A stretch of 64,000 nt of DNA from Kribbella qitaiheensis (GTDB taxonomy: Bacteria > Actinomycetota > Actinomycetes > Propionibacteriales > Kribbellaceae), in assembly GCF_014217565.1 (NCBI RefSeq), contig NZ_CP043661.1, forward strand, positions 7,440,001 to 7,504,000, read 5' to 3'. The notes under the pieces were generated by a model. The model ran no database searches. It saw only the letters and a program-made list of their open reading frames with translations, and was not told where the DNA came from. Made by a program: the position numbers and the translations under genes. Positions 47,889 to 56,571 of this stretch are shown here, in pieces (position 1 is the first letter of the stretch; every line of letters starts with the position of its first letter).

Positions 47889-49253
47889 TCACCAGATTCG
47901 CGGGGCTACCAGGTCGCGCGGGTCGTTGGTGGGCTGGCAGCCGTGGGCGGTCTCTTCGTAGGCGTTGGTGAGGCCGTTGGTGGTCAGGGTGCGGATCGCG
48001 TTGACCAGGCGGTCGACGTGCTCGCGGGTGGTAGCCAGACCGAGGCTCGCGCGGACCGCAGTACCGTGCTCGGGGGAGTCGGCGAGCAAGTGGCCCACCA
48101 GCGGGTGCGCACAGAACTTCCCGTCGCGCACGCCGACGCCGTACTCCGCTGCGAGTGCTGCTGAAACCAGCGTCGAGCTGATGCCGTCGACGGTGAAGCA
48201 GACGGTGCCGACACGGTCAGCCTCCGCACCGAAGATCGAGTACGTCGTTACGCCGGGCAGCTGGGCCAGGCCGGTCCGGAGCCGCGCGAGCAGGCTGCGC
48301 TCGTGCTGCTCGATGGCCTCGCGGTGCTTGGTGATCGCGGCACACGCTGCTGCCAGGGCGATCGCGCCGATGACGTTGGGGGAGCCGCCCTCGTGCCTTG
48401 CCGGTCCCTGGTTCCAGACGGTGCCTGCTGCTTCGACGGTCGCCGTCGCACCACCGCCGTACAGGTAGGGGTCGGCTGCGTTGAGCCAATCGGCGCGGCC
48501 GATCAGCGCGCCAGCGCCGTACGGGGCGTAGAGCTTGTGGCCCGACAGAGCCACCCAGTCGACGTTCAGGTCTTCGATGTTCACGACGCGGTGCGGCGCC
48601 AGCTGGGCAGCGTCGAGGCAGACCCGGGCGCCGTGAGCCTTGGCGACCGCTGCGATCTCGGCGATCGGGAAGATCTCGCCGATGACGTTGGAGGCGCCGG
48701 TGACGACGACCAGCCGCGGCCCCTCAGGAGCGTTGCGGAGTGCGTCCGCGACGGCGCTGACGGCCTGGTTCGCCGACCTCGGCGCCGCGAGGCGGACGGT
48801 GCGCTCGGCCGGCCAGGGGAGCAGGGCCGCGTGGTGCTCGGACTCGAACACGATCACGGTCGCGTCGGCCGGGACCGCACGGGCGAGGAGGTTGAGCGCG
48901 TCGGTGGTCTGCCGCGTGAAGATGACCTGGTCGTCCTCGCGGGCGCCGACGAAGCCGTGCACCTCGGCACGGGCCCGCTCGTACCACTGGGTGGTGATCC
49001 GGGACGCGTAGCCGTTGCCGCGATGCACCGACGCGTACGACGGCAGGGCGGCCTCGACGGCGGCACGCACCGACTCCAGACACGGGGCGCTGGCGCCGTG
49101 GTCGAAGTTGGCGTAGTCGGTCACCCGGCCGTCGGCCAGTGGGACCAGCAGGTCCGAGCCGACGGTGGCAGGAATGCTGCCGTTGGTGAGCCGGACGGTG
49201 GTCGGCCTCGCGCTGATCGCGTTGGAGGGCTCGAGGATGGAGAGGATCGACAT
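47889..49253 (-). CDS. Class V aminotransferase, cysteine-desulfurase-like
   Basis: PLP-dependent enzyme of 454 residues related to SufS/CsdA-type desulfurases. Visible: ANFDHGASAPCLESVRAAVE, RQTTDALNLLARAVP, TGASNVIGEIFPIAEIAAV, DAAQLAPH, the PLP Lys in LSGHKLYAPYGAG, and a C-terminal VRDGKFCAHPL with the Cys expected in a desulfurase. It may mobilise sulfur or act on another sulfur amino acid. A SAM-IV riboswitch directly upstream ties it to S-adenosylmethionine levels and so to sulfur metabolism. Start ATG 49253 has GGGAG 7 nt upstream, in the riboswitch's 3' edge. Confidence 0.88.
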   Translation of the reverse strand: MSILSILEPSNAISARPTTVRLTNGSIPATVGSDLLVPLADGRVTDYANFDHGASAPCLESVRAAVEAALPSYASVHRGNGYASRITTQWYERARAEVHGFVGAREDDQVIFTRQTTDALNLLARAVPADATVIVFESEHHAALLPWPAERTVRLAAPRSANQAVSAVADALRNAPEGPRLVVVTGASNVIGEIFPIAEIAAVAKAHGARVCLDAAQLAPHRVVNIEDLNVDWVALSGHKLYAPYGAGALIGRADWLNAADPYLYGGGATATVEAAGTVWNQGPARHEGGSPNVIGAIALAAACAAITKHREAIEQHERSLLARLRTGLAQLPGVTTYSIFGAEADRVGTVCFTVDGISSTLVSAALAAEYGVGVRDGKFCAHPLVGHLLADSPEHGTAVRASLGLATTREHVDRLVNAIRTLTTNGLTNAYEETAHGCQPTNDPRDLVAPRIW

Positions 49254-49270
49254 GCTGCTGCTCCCGGGAA

Positions 49271-49383
49271 GTCCGCACTTGCCGATCGGGGTGTCCGAAC
49301 GGCCGGGTCCTCACCCGGGGCACCCCACCGCGGAGGAGGGTTGCCGGCCAGCGAGCCGGGGCTTGACGCTGACACTCATGACC
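49271..49383 (-). promoter_or_regulatory. SAM-IV riboswitch
   Basis: The minus-strand RNA begins GGTCATGAGTGTCAGCGTC, continues AAGCCCCGGCTCGCTGGCCG, GCAACCCTCC, then GGTGGGGTGCCCCGGGTGA and GGACC, which closes P1 with the opening GGTC. A GCCG-TCGG/CCGA-CGGC hairpin and CGGCAAGTGCGG follow. This is the same layout as SAM-IV aptamers I know from Streptomyces and mycobacteria. It ends just before the GGGAG ribosome site of the aminotransferase gene, so SAM binding probably blocks translation. Identification is by memory of the consensus; a covariance-model search would settle it. Confidence 0.9.
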
Positions 49384-49435
49384 TGCCGAAGACGGTAACC
49401 AACAGACCGCTCCTTGCGCCAGCATCTATCTCGCT

Positions 49436-49463
49436 TGATGAGACATTGCGACACATGATGAGA
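49436..49463. promoter_or_regulatory. TGATGAGA direct repeats, 20 bp apart
   Basis: TGATGAGA occurs at 49436-49443 and 49456-49463, exactly two helical turns apart, between the riboswitch gene and the divergent DinB-like gene. Possible activator or repressor site. Confidence 0.4.
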
Positions 49464-49546
49464 TGCGGGGGGTTGCCGCAGGCTGTCGTTCGTCGCCGCC
49501 GGTTAAGGATTGGTGCCGCGAGGCCCCCGCGGGAGAGGATGCGCGG

Positions 49547-50065
49547 ATGACCTGGATCGCACCTGAAGTCGTCCGTCCCGAGGGTTCGCTGGTTGCGCCC
49601 GAGCGGGAGTTGCTGGCCGGCTACCTGGACTTCTACCGGGCGACGCTGCTGCACAAGTGCGCCGGGCTCACCGCCGAGCAGTTGGCCGAGCGGCCCGCGG
49701 CGCCTTCGACCCTGTCGCTGCTCGGGTTGATCCGGCACGCCACGAAGGTGGAGCGGATCTGGTTCCGGATCCACTTCGCCGACGGTTCACCGGCCGAGCC
49801 GCTGTTCGCTCCGGAGCTCGGTAAGGATGCGGACTTCGAATTGCTCGACCCGGTGCGCGCTCAAGCGGAGTACGAGGGTCTGATCGAGGAATGGGCGCTG
49901 TCCGACAAAGCGGTCGCCGGCCGGTCGCTGGACGAGCAGTTCACCTTCAGTGGCGAGGTGTCGTCGCTGCGGATGATCTACCTCCACCTGATCGGCGAAT
50001 ACGCCCGGCACTGCGGTCACGCGGACCTGGTTCGGGAACACCTCGACGGCGTCACCGGCGCCTGA
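49547..50065 (+). CDS. DinB/DUF664-type protein
   Basis: Four-helix-bundle protein of 172 residues in the DinB/YfiT superfamily (DUF664). Visible: PERELLAGYLDFYRATLLHK, LIRHATKVERIWFRIHF (first His of the metal site) and MIYLHLIGEYARHCGHADLV (the last two His), a His3 pattern typical of metal-binding thiol-transferase members. In actinobacteria some such proteins use mycothiol; that is possible here but unproven. ATG 49547 is preceded by AGAGGA 7 nt upstream. Divergent from the SAM-regulated aminotransferase gene. Confidence 0.85.
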   Translation: MTWIAPEVVRPEGSLVAPERELLAGYLDFYRATLLHKCAGLTAEQLAERPAAPSTLSLLGLIRHATKVERIWFRIHFADGSPAEPLFAPELGKDADFELLDPVRAQAEYEGLIEEWALSDKAVAGRSLDEQFTFSGEVSSLRMIYLHLIGEYARHCGHADLVREHLDGVTGA

Positions 50066-50162
50066 CGGGAGCCGCTGTCAGGCCCCGGTGTTCGCGCCGT
50101 GACGCTACGGATGGGGCAGCGTGATCGGCGTGTGACACGTGTGACTCGAGTGGTTGTCGGGG

Positions 50163-50168
50163 TAGCCT
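50163..50168 (+). promoter_or_regulatory. -10 hexamer of leaderless ftsK promoter
   Basis: TAGCCT ends 7 nt before ATG 50176; no ribosome site is present. Confidence 0.6.
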
Positions 50169-50175
50169 GCTAGAT

Positions 50176-52803
50176 ATGGCGACCCGCACGTCTTCCCCGG
50201 CGCGGGCGCGGAAGTCGGCAGCCAACAGCCCGGCAACGGGCCGGTCGGCAGCTGGTGGACGCTCCCGTCCTTCAGGCGCCCAGAAGCGTGGGCAGAGCAC
50301 GAAGAAGCGCAGTGGTTCCACCACTGCGCGTCCCAGTGCGTCCCAATCCGCCGGAGCGGGGCCGTTCGCGGCCACGATGCTGTACCTCGGCCGCGGCTTC
50401 GTGAAGTGCTGGATCGGGATCGCGCACCTGCTCGGCAGTGTGGTCCGCGGTGTCGGCCACGGCGCGCGTGACCTCGACCCGGCCCACCGCCGCGACGGCG
50501 CCGGCCTCACCCTGATCGGCCTGGCTGTCGTTGTGGCCGCCGCGATCTGGTGGGAGCTCCCAGGTGCCGTCGGCAACGCAGTACGCACAGTGGTCGCCGG
50601 GAGCGTCGGAATGCTCGGCTGGGCCGTCCCGCTGATGCTCCTGTTCATTGCCCTGCGCACCCTGCGCCACCCGGACCGCAACGGTCCGGCCGGACGCCAG
50701 GTCATCGGCTGGACGGCGATCGGCCTCGGTGTGCTCGGCCTGGTCCACATCGCCAACGGCATTCCGCGTCCGGGCAACCCTGACGACGGCACCTTGCAGG
50801 AGGCGGGTGGCGCGATCGGGTACGTCGTCTCGTCGCTCCTGTCCGACCTGCTCACGCAGTACGTCGCAGCGCCGCTCCTCGTGCTGCTGTCGATCTTCGG
50901 TGCACTGGTGGTCACCGGTACGCCGATCTACGCGATCCCGCTGCGAGTCCGTGCAGCCGCCGATGTGCTGCTGGGACGCACGGAGCTTCCTGCGGATGCT
51001 CCGTCGGTGTCGGCTGCGGCGGATGAGACTGTGCGCCTCACTCGCAAGGAGCGCCGGGCGAAGGCAATCCTTGACGACGACGCTGATCCGACCGTCAAGC
51101 CGTACGACTCCCCGGTGCTCGAGGGCCGTGAGATCTCCAAGCGTGGCCGCAAGAAGGCCGCTGCCGAGGAGGACCCGTACGACGTCGACGGCGAGGCCGG
51201 GGCCGGCGCTCCGCCTGCTTACGGCGCGGTCGCGGCCGCCATGAAGCCTTCCTCGGCCGCCCAGGCCGAGCCGGCCCCTGAGCCGCCGCCGCACACGCCG
51301 ATTCCGCAACGCGTCGAGCAGCTGAGCCTGTCCGGCGACATCACCTACACACTTCCCGACGGCCAGATCCTGAAGCCCGGCTCGGTCCACAAGGCCCGGA
51401 CCAAGGCGTCCGACGCCGTCGTGGACCGGCTGACCGAGGTGTTCGACCAGTTCGGCATCGACGCGCAGGTGACCGGCTACACCCGTGGCCCGACAGTCAC
51501 CCGGTACGAGGTCGAGCTCGGCTCAGCGGTCAAGGTGGAGAAGGTCACCGCGCTGAGCAAGAACATCGCCTACGCGGTCGCCAGCGCCGACGTCCGGATC
51601 CTGTCGCCGATCCCGGGTAAGTCCGCGATCGGCATCGAGATCCCGAACACCGACAAGGAGATCGTCAGCCTCGGCGACGTGATCCGGTCCGCGACCGCCC
51701 GCAACGACCATCACCCGATGATCGCCGGGCTCGGCAAGGACGTCGAAGGCGGCTTCGTCGTCGCCAACATGGCGAAGATGCCGCACCTGCTGGTCGCGGG
51801 TGCGACCGGTTCGGGTAAGTCGTCGTTCGTGAACTCGCTGATCACCTCGGTGCTGATGCGCTCGACTCCGGACGAGGTCCGGATGGTGCTGGTCGACCCC
51901 AAGCGGGTCGAGCTGAACAACTACGAGGGCATCCCGCACCTGATCACGCCGATCATCACCAGCGCGAAGAAGGCGGCCGAGGCGCTGCAGTGGGTCGTCC
52001 GCGAGATGGACATGCGGTACGACGACCTGGCGGCGTTCGGTTTCCGGCACGTCGACGACTTCAACAAGGCGGTGCGCGGCGGGAAGGTGAAGCCGCCGCC
52101 GGGCAGCGAGCGGGTGCTGACGCCGTACCCGTACCTGCTGGTGATCGTCGACGAGCTGGCCGACCTGATGATGGTCGCGCCGCGCGACGTCGAGGACTCG
52201 ATCGTCCGGATCACCCAGCTGGCCCGGGCCGCCGGTATCCACCTGGTGCTGGCCACCCAGCGGCCTTCGGTCGACGTCGTGACCGGTCTGATCAAGGCGA
52301 ACGTGCCGTCCCGGCTCGCCTTCGCCACCTCGTCGCTTGCTGACAGCCGAGTCATCCTGGACCAGCCGGGCGCGGAGAAGCTGGTCGGTCAGGGTGACGG
52401 TCTGTTCCTGCCGATGGGTGCGAGCAAGCCGATGCGGATCCAGGGTTCCTGGGTCACCGAGAACGAGATCCGGGCCGTGGTCGAGCACTGCAAGGAGCAG
52501 TTGCAGCCGACGTACCGCGAGGACGTCGCCGCCGTGGCCGGCCCGAGCAAGGACCTCGACGACGAGATCGGCGACGACCTCGACCTGGTGGTCCAGGCGG
52601 CCGAGCTGATCGTTTCCACGCAGTTCGGCTCCACTTCGATGCTGCAACGTAAGCTCCGGGTCGGTTTCGCCAAGGCGGGCCGGCTGATGGACATCCTGGA
52701 GAGCCGGGGCGTGGTCGGGCCGAGTGAAGGATCGAAGGCCCGCGACGTACTGGTGAAACCGGACGACCTAGAGGACTTCGTCGCCACACTGCGAGGAGAG
52801 TGA
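50176..52803 (+). CDS. ftsK: DNA translocase FtsK/SpoIIIE
   Basis: Septal hexameric ATPase that pumps chromosomal DNA during division or sporulation. The 875-residue protein has a basic N-terminus, about four membrane helices within residues 100-270, a Pro/Ala-rich linker to about 400, and the motor: LKPGSVHKARTKASDAVVDR, Walker A GATGSGKSSF near residue 542, Walker B LLVIVDELADLMMVAP, and LVLATQRPSVDVVTGLIKAN. The C-terminal gamma winged-helix domain (QFGSTSMLQRKLRVGFAKAG) binds KOPS-like sequences. Length and order are normal. The next gene starts 4 bp after the stop. Confidence 0.96.
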   Translation: MATRTSSPARARKSAANSPATGRSAAGGRSRPSGAQKRGQSTKKRSGSTTARPSASQSAGAGPFAATMLYLGRGFVKCWIGIAHLLGSVVRGVGHGARDLDPAHRRDGAGLTLIGLAVVVAAAIWWELPGAVGNAVRTVVAGSVGMLGWAVPLMLLFIALRTLRHPDRNGPAGRQVIGWTAIGLGVLGLVHIANGIPRPGNPDDGTLQEAGGAIGYVVSSLLSDLLTQYVAAPLLVLLSIFGALVVTGTPIYAIPLRVRAAADVLLGRTELPADAPSVSAAADETVRLTRKERRAKAILDDDADPTVKPYDSPVLEGREISKRGRKKAAAEEDPYDVDGEAGAGAPPAYGAVAAAMKPSSAAQAEPAPEPPPHTPIPQRVEQLSLSGDITYTLPDGQILKPGSVHKARTKASDAVVDRLTEVFDQFGIDAQVTGYTRGPTVTRYEVELGSAVKVEKVTALSKNIAYAVASADVRILSPIPGKSAIGIEIPNTDKEIVSLGDVIRSATARNDHHPMIAGLGKDVEGGFVVANMAKMPHLLVAGATGSGKSSFVNSLITSVLMRSTPDEVRMVLVDPKRVELNNYEGIPHLITPIITSAKKAAEALQWVVREMDMRYDDLAAFGFRHVDDFNKAVRGGKVKPPPGSERVLTPYPYLLVIVDELADLMMVAPRDVEDSIVRITQLARAAGIHLVLATQRPSVDVVTGLIKANVPSRLAFATSSLADSRVILDQPGAEKLVGQGDGLFLPMGASKPMRIQGSWVTENEIRAVVEHCKEQLQPTYREDVAAVAGPSKDLDDEIGDDLDLVVQAAELIVSTQFGSTSMLQRKLRVGFAKAGRLMDILESRGVVGPSEGSKARDVLVKPDDLEDFVATLRGE

Positions 52804-52806
52804 CCC

Positions 52807-53374
52807 GTGACCGCCTCATCCACGATGCCCCAGGCCCACACTGTGGACGCTGACGCCGGGATTCAGGAGTTCACGATCCGCGGCTCGCAGAAGGTGCACG
52901 GCGCGCTGGCAGCCGGCGCCGCGTTGGTGGCGATCGGCTTCGCCGCGTCGGCCTCGACCAGCGCCACCGGCGTACTGCGCTGGCTCGCCGCGGGCCGGCT
53001 TCGCCGCACTCGCGGTGGTCTGCGTCCGGGCGCTGACGGTCGGGGACCTGTTCGTCGCCGACAAGGTCGGGATCAGGCTGCGGATCCGCGACGAATGGAT
53101 CGGCACCCGGTGGGAGCAGATCGAAGAAGTGACCGTACTGCGGCGCCGGCACCCGCTCGACGACGGCCGGATCGCGGTGCACCTGCTGGATCCGGGACCG
53201 GTCGTCGCGGCGATGTCGTCGACGACTCGCAAGGTGACCGATGCCAACCGTCGGTTGACCGGGACTTCTCTCGCGGTACCGTTCGGGTTGACGGCGCGAC
53301 CGTCGAACGGGGACGTGGTGCAGGCGCTGCACATGCTCGCAGACGCCAGATGTCCGGTCAGGGAACAACTCTGA
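52807..53374 (+). CDS. PH-like membrane protein, broken by one extra base
   Basis: About 188 residues if repaired: a short cytoplasmic start (MTASSTMPQAHTVDADAGIQ), two membrane helices (LAAGAALVAIGFAASAST and a second joining the two frames) and a C-terminal bacterial PH-like domain (DKVGIRLRIRDEWIGTRWEQ, IEEVTVLRRRHPLDDGRIAV). The first frame becomes Arg-rich at 52990; removing one G from GGGCC at 52992-52996 gives LRWLAAAGFAALAVVCVRAL. It is 4 bp after ftsK and in the same direction. Function unknown. The frameshift is probably a sequence error. Confidence 0.7.
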
Positions 53375-53479
53375 TCAGGCAACAACCCTGAGCCTGGCGT
53401 GACCCCGTCGGCCCGCGACCGTTGACTAGTGAAGTCGACGGACCCTAGAACATGCGGACGGTGGAGAGGCGGTGAGGAC

Positions 53480-54232
53480 GTGAGCATCGGCACTGAGCTC
53501 ATGGCGGCCCGCGAACGGGCCGGCATGACGATCGAGCAGTTGAGCGCCGCGACCAGGATCAGATCCGGCCTGCTCACCGCCATGGAAGCCGACGATTTCG
53601 CCCGCTGCGGCGGTAACTTCTATGCCCGCGGGCATATCCGCTCGATCGCGCGGGTCGTGAAGGCCGATCCGGACGTCTTGCTGGCGAAGTACGACGAGAC
53701 GCATCCGGCGGTGGACCCCGATCGGGGCCGTCGCGAGGAACGTCTGACGGCGAAGAGCCCGTCCCTGCACCCCGCCAGACCGCGCTGGACGCTCGTCGTC
53801 GGTGCGATCCTCGTCTGCCTGATGGGCTGGGGGATGATCCGTCTCTTCACGCTGCCCAGCGACGTCGAGGCGAACGCGTCGCGCACCACGCCGACGGTCG
53901 CCGTGACCACGCCGAGTGCCAAGCCGACCGTCACCAAGACGGTCGCGAAGCCACCCGTGAAGCCGGCCAAGCCGGTGACGAAGAAGGTCAAGCTGACCCT
54001 CACGGCCACCAAGGACGGCTCGTACGTCACCCTGCGGAACTTCCACGGCCTCAAGCTCTTCCAGGGCCTTCTCGGTCCCGGCTCCTCGCAGACCGTCGTC
54101 TACCCGGGCTCCATCCGGGTCACCCTCGGCTCGCTGGCCAACATCACCATCCACATCAACGACAAGCCGGCCGCCCCGAAGTCCAAACGCTTCACTATCA
54201 CCCCCACCGGCGCCATCCAAAAGGACAAGTAG
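53480..54232 (+). CDS. RodZ-like HTH membrane protein
   Basis: About 250 residues: an N-terminal HTH_25-type helix-turn-helix (IGTELMAARERAGMTIEQLS, RIRSGLLTAMEADDFARCGG, NFYARGHIRSIARVVKADPD), one membrane helix (WTLVVGAILVCLMGWGMIRL), a Thr/Pro/Lys-rich linker (KPPVKPAKPVTKK) and a C-terminal DUF4115-like domain (KLTLTATKDGSYVTLRNFHG). This is the layout of RodZ, which links MreB to peptidoglycan synthesis; in actinobacteria without a rod system the role may differ. GTG 53480 is chosen for the conserved IGTEL start. Between ftsK and rimO, as in related genomes. Confidence 0.85.
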   Translation: MSIGTELMAARERAGMTIEQLSAATRIRSGLLTAMEADDFARCGGNFYARGHIRSIARVVKADPDVLLAKYDETHPAVDPDRGRREERLTAKSPSLHPARPRWTLVVGAILVCLMGWGMIRLFTLPSDVEANASRTTPTVAVTTPSAKPTVTKTVAKPPVKPAKPVTKKVKLTLTATKDGSYVTLRNFHGLKLFQGLLGPGSSQTVVYPGSIRVTLGSLANITIHINDKPAAPKSKRFTITPTGAIQKDK

Positions 54233-54292
54233 TCCCGCACTGGGTGGTGGCTGGTTTCTGTGGGGTGGGCGGAGCAGTCATACTCGTGGGTG

Positions 54293-55951
54293 ATGACTAA
54301 CACTCCCACCACCGTCGCCCTGGTCACGCTGGGCTGTGCCCGCAACGACGTCGACTCCGAGGAACTGGCCGGCCGGCTCGAGGCCGGCGGATTCCGCCTC
54401 GTCGACGATGCCGCCGAGGCGGACACCGTGGTGGTGAACACCTGCGGTTTCGTCGAGGCTGCCAAGAAGGATTCGGTCGACACGCTGTTGGCCGCATCCG
54501 ACTATAAGGACTCCGGCCGGACCCAGGCCGTGGTGGCCGTCGGCTGCCTCGCCGAGCGGTACGGCGAGCAGTTGGCCGAGGCCCTGCCCGAGACCGACGC
54601 CGTGCTGGGCTTCGACGACTACGCGGACATCTCCGAGCGCCTGCGCTCGATCCTCGCCGGCAACAAGCATCAGTCCCACGTCCCGCGCGACCGCCGCAAA
54701 CTGCTGCCGCTCGCCCCGGCCGACCGCGCCGCCGCCACCGGCGTCGCGCTCCCGGGCCATGGCGACGCTGCTGCTCGCCCGCTGACTCCGGTGAGCCGTG
54801 AATTCGGTGTGCTCGACGGCCAGGACCTGACCGACGCCGAGCTCGAGGCCGCGGGCGTCACCCGAGCCGAACTCACCGATGGCGCGACGGATCGTGAGTT
54901 GAAGGGCCGGACGGTCAAGGCCTCCGAGCGTGAGCTGACCATCGATGCCCCTGATCTGCAGTCCGCGCCGGCCAGTGGCCCTCGGGTGATGCGTCGCCGT
55001 CTCGACGGCGGACCGATGGCGCCGCTGAAGCTCGCGTCGGGTTGCGACCGTCGTTGCGCGTTCTGCGCGATCCCCGCCTTCCGCGGTGCGTTCGTCTCGC
55101 GTCGCCCGACCGAGGTGCTCGGCGAGGCCCACTGGCTGGCCGAGAACGGCGTCCGCGAGGTCTTCCTGGTCTCCGAGAACTCCACCTCGTACGGCAAGGA
55201 TCTGGGCGACCTGCGGTTGCTGGAGACCCTCGTCGGCGAGATCGCGGCCGTCCCCGGCCTGACCCGGGTACGTGTGTCGTACCTGCAGCCGGCCGAGATG
55301 CGCCCGACGCTGATCAGCGCGATGGCCTCGACGCCCGGCGTCGTCCCGTACTTCGATCTCTCCTTCCAGCATGCCTCTGGGCCATTGCTGCGGCGGATGC
55401 GCCGGTTCGGTGACGCGGAGCGTTTCCTGGAGCTGATCGAGCTGGTCCGTGCGCAGGCGCCGACCGCCGGCATCCGGAGCAACGTGATCGTCGGGTTCCC
55501 GGGGGAGACCGAGGAGGATGTGGACATTCTCTGCGACTTCCTCGCCCGCGCCGGACTGGACGCGATCGGGGTGTTCGGGTACTCGGACGAGGACGGCACC
55601 GAGGCGGAGACGTACGACGGCAAGCTGGACGAGGACACGATCGCCGCCCGGCTCGACCGGGTCACCCGGCTCGCGGAGGACGTGACCTCGGCCCGCGCCG
55701 AGGCCCGGATCGGCGAGACGGTCGAGATCCTGATCGAGTCGATCGACGGCGACACGGCCGAGGGTCGCGCCGCTCATCAGGGCCCCGAGGTCGACGGTTC
55801 GTGCACCCTGACGGACCTTCCGGAGGGTCTGGGTGTCGGTGACCTGGTTACCGCCGAGGTGGTCGGCAGCGAAGGAGTGGACCTGATCGTCGAGTTCGCC
55901 GCGCACGTGGCCGCCCGGGAAGGCGTCCCGGCAGCTAACCTGACCGCGTGA
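54293..55951 (+). CDS. rimO: Ribosomal protein S12 methylthiotransferase RimO with a long linker
   Basis: Radical SAM enzyme adding a methylthio group to the conserved Asp of ribosomal protein S12. The N-terminal UPF0004 domain has ALVTLGCARNDVDSEELAGR and VVNTCGFVEAAKKDS; the radical SAM motif CDRRCAFC starts at residue 251; a TRAM domain ends the protein. The 552-residue length is about 110 more than E. coli RimO, because of an acidic linker (residues about 125-240, containing LGVLDGQDLTDAELEA-like sequence VLDGQDLTDAELEAAG) before the radical SAM domain. Shorter insertions are usual in actinobacteria. Start ATG 54293, with GTG 54290 as an alternative. Confidence 0.95.
   Translation: MTNTPTTVALVTLGCARNDVDSEELAGRLEAGGFRLVDDAAEADTVVVNTCGFVEAAKKDSVDTLLAASDYKDSGRTQAVVAVGCLAERYGEQLAEALPETDAVLGFDDYADISERLRSILAGNKHQSHVPRDRRKLLPLAPADRAAATGVALPGHGDAAARPLTPVSREFGVLDGQDLTDAELEAAGVTRAELTDGATDRELKGRTVKASERELTIDAPDLQSAPASGPRVMRRRLDGGPMAPLKLASGCDRRCAFCAIPAFRGAFVSRRPTEVLGEAHWLAENGVREVFLVSENSTSYGKDLGDLRLLETLVGEIAAVPGLTRVRVSYLQPAEMRPTLISAMASTPGVVPYFDLSFQHASGPLLRRMRRFGDAERFLELIELVRAQAPTAGIRSNVIVGFPGETEEDVDILCDFLARAGLDAIGVFGYSDEDGTEAETYDGKLDEDTIAARLDRVTRLAEDVTSARAEARIGETVEILIESIDGDTAEGRAAHQGPEVDGSCTLTDLPEGLGVGDLVTAEVVGSEGVDLIVEFAAHVAAREGVPAANLTA
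55936..55941 (+). promoter_or_regulatory. -10 hexamer of leaderless pgsA promoter within rimO
   Basis: TAACCT in the last codons of rimO ends 6 nt before GTG 55948, so pgsA-cinA may also be transcribed separately. Confidence 0.45.
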
Positions 55952-56571
55952 CGATCCCGCCGACGAACCCGGTGCCGCGCGCGGCCGCCGGCCCGCTCAG
56001 CGCGCCGAGTGCCTGGAACGTGGCCAACGCGCTGACTGTGCTGCGGCTCGTACTCGTGCCGCTGTTCGTCTGGCTGCTGCTCCGCGACAGTGGCGGTGCC
56101 GACGGCAACCGGCTGCTCGCGACGGCCGCCTTCGTGGTGGCCATCGTCACCGACCGGTTCGACGGCGACATCGCCCGGCGCTGGAACATGGTCACCAACT
56201 TCGGCAAGATCGCCGACCCGATCGCCGACAAGGCACTGACCGGGGCCGCGTTCATCGGGCTGTCCATCCTCGGCGACCTGCCGTGGTGGGTGACCATCGT
56301 CGTGATGGTGCGCGAATGGGGCGTGACCGCGCTCCGGTTCTGGGTGATCCGGCACGGCGTGATGCCGGCCAGCCGCGGGGGCAAACTGAAGACCGTCCTG
56401 CAGGCGATCGCCTTGGGCCTCTACCTCCTTCCCTGGCACTCGGTGGCCGTCCTGCACTGGACCGCCGTCGTTTTCATGGCCGCTGCCGTGATCGTCACCC
56501 TCGTCACGGGACTGGACTACGTCGGCCGGGCCCTCCGCCTCCGCGCGGCCGCCAAGCGTCCGCTGCCATGA
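55948..56571 (+). CDS. pgsA: CDP-diacylglycerol-glycerol-3-phosphate 3-phosphatidyltransferase
   Basis: Membrane enzyme making phosphatidylglycerophosphate (or a related CDP-alcohol transfer). The 207-residue protein has about five helices and the CDP-alcohol phosphatidyltransferase motif: TDRFDGDIARRWN followed by TNFGKIADPIADKAL (D-G-x2-A-R ... G-x3-D-x3-D). GTG 55948 overlaps the rimO stop by 4 bp (GTGA), and the 3' end overlaps cinA by ATGA. Confidence 0.93.
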   Translation: MTIPPTNPVPRAAAGPLSAPSAWNVANALTVLRLVLVPLFVWLLLRDSGGADGNRLLATAAFVVAIVTDRFDGDIARRWNMVTNFGKIADPIADKALTGAAFIGLSILGDLPWWVTIVVMVREWGVTALRFWVIRHGVMPASRGGKLKTVLQAIALGLYLLPWHSVAVLHWTAVVFMAAAVIVTLVTGLDYVGRALRLRAAAKRPLP

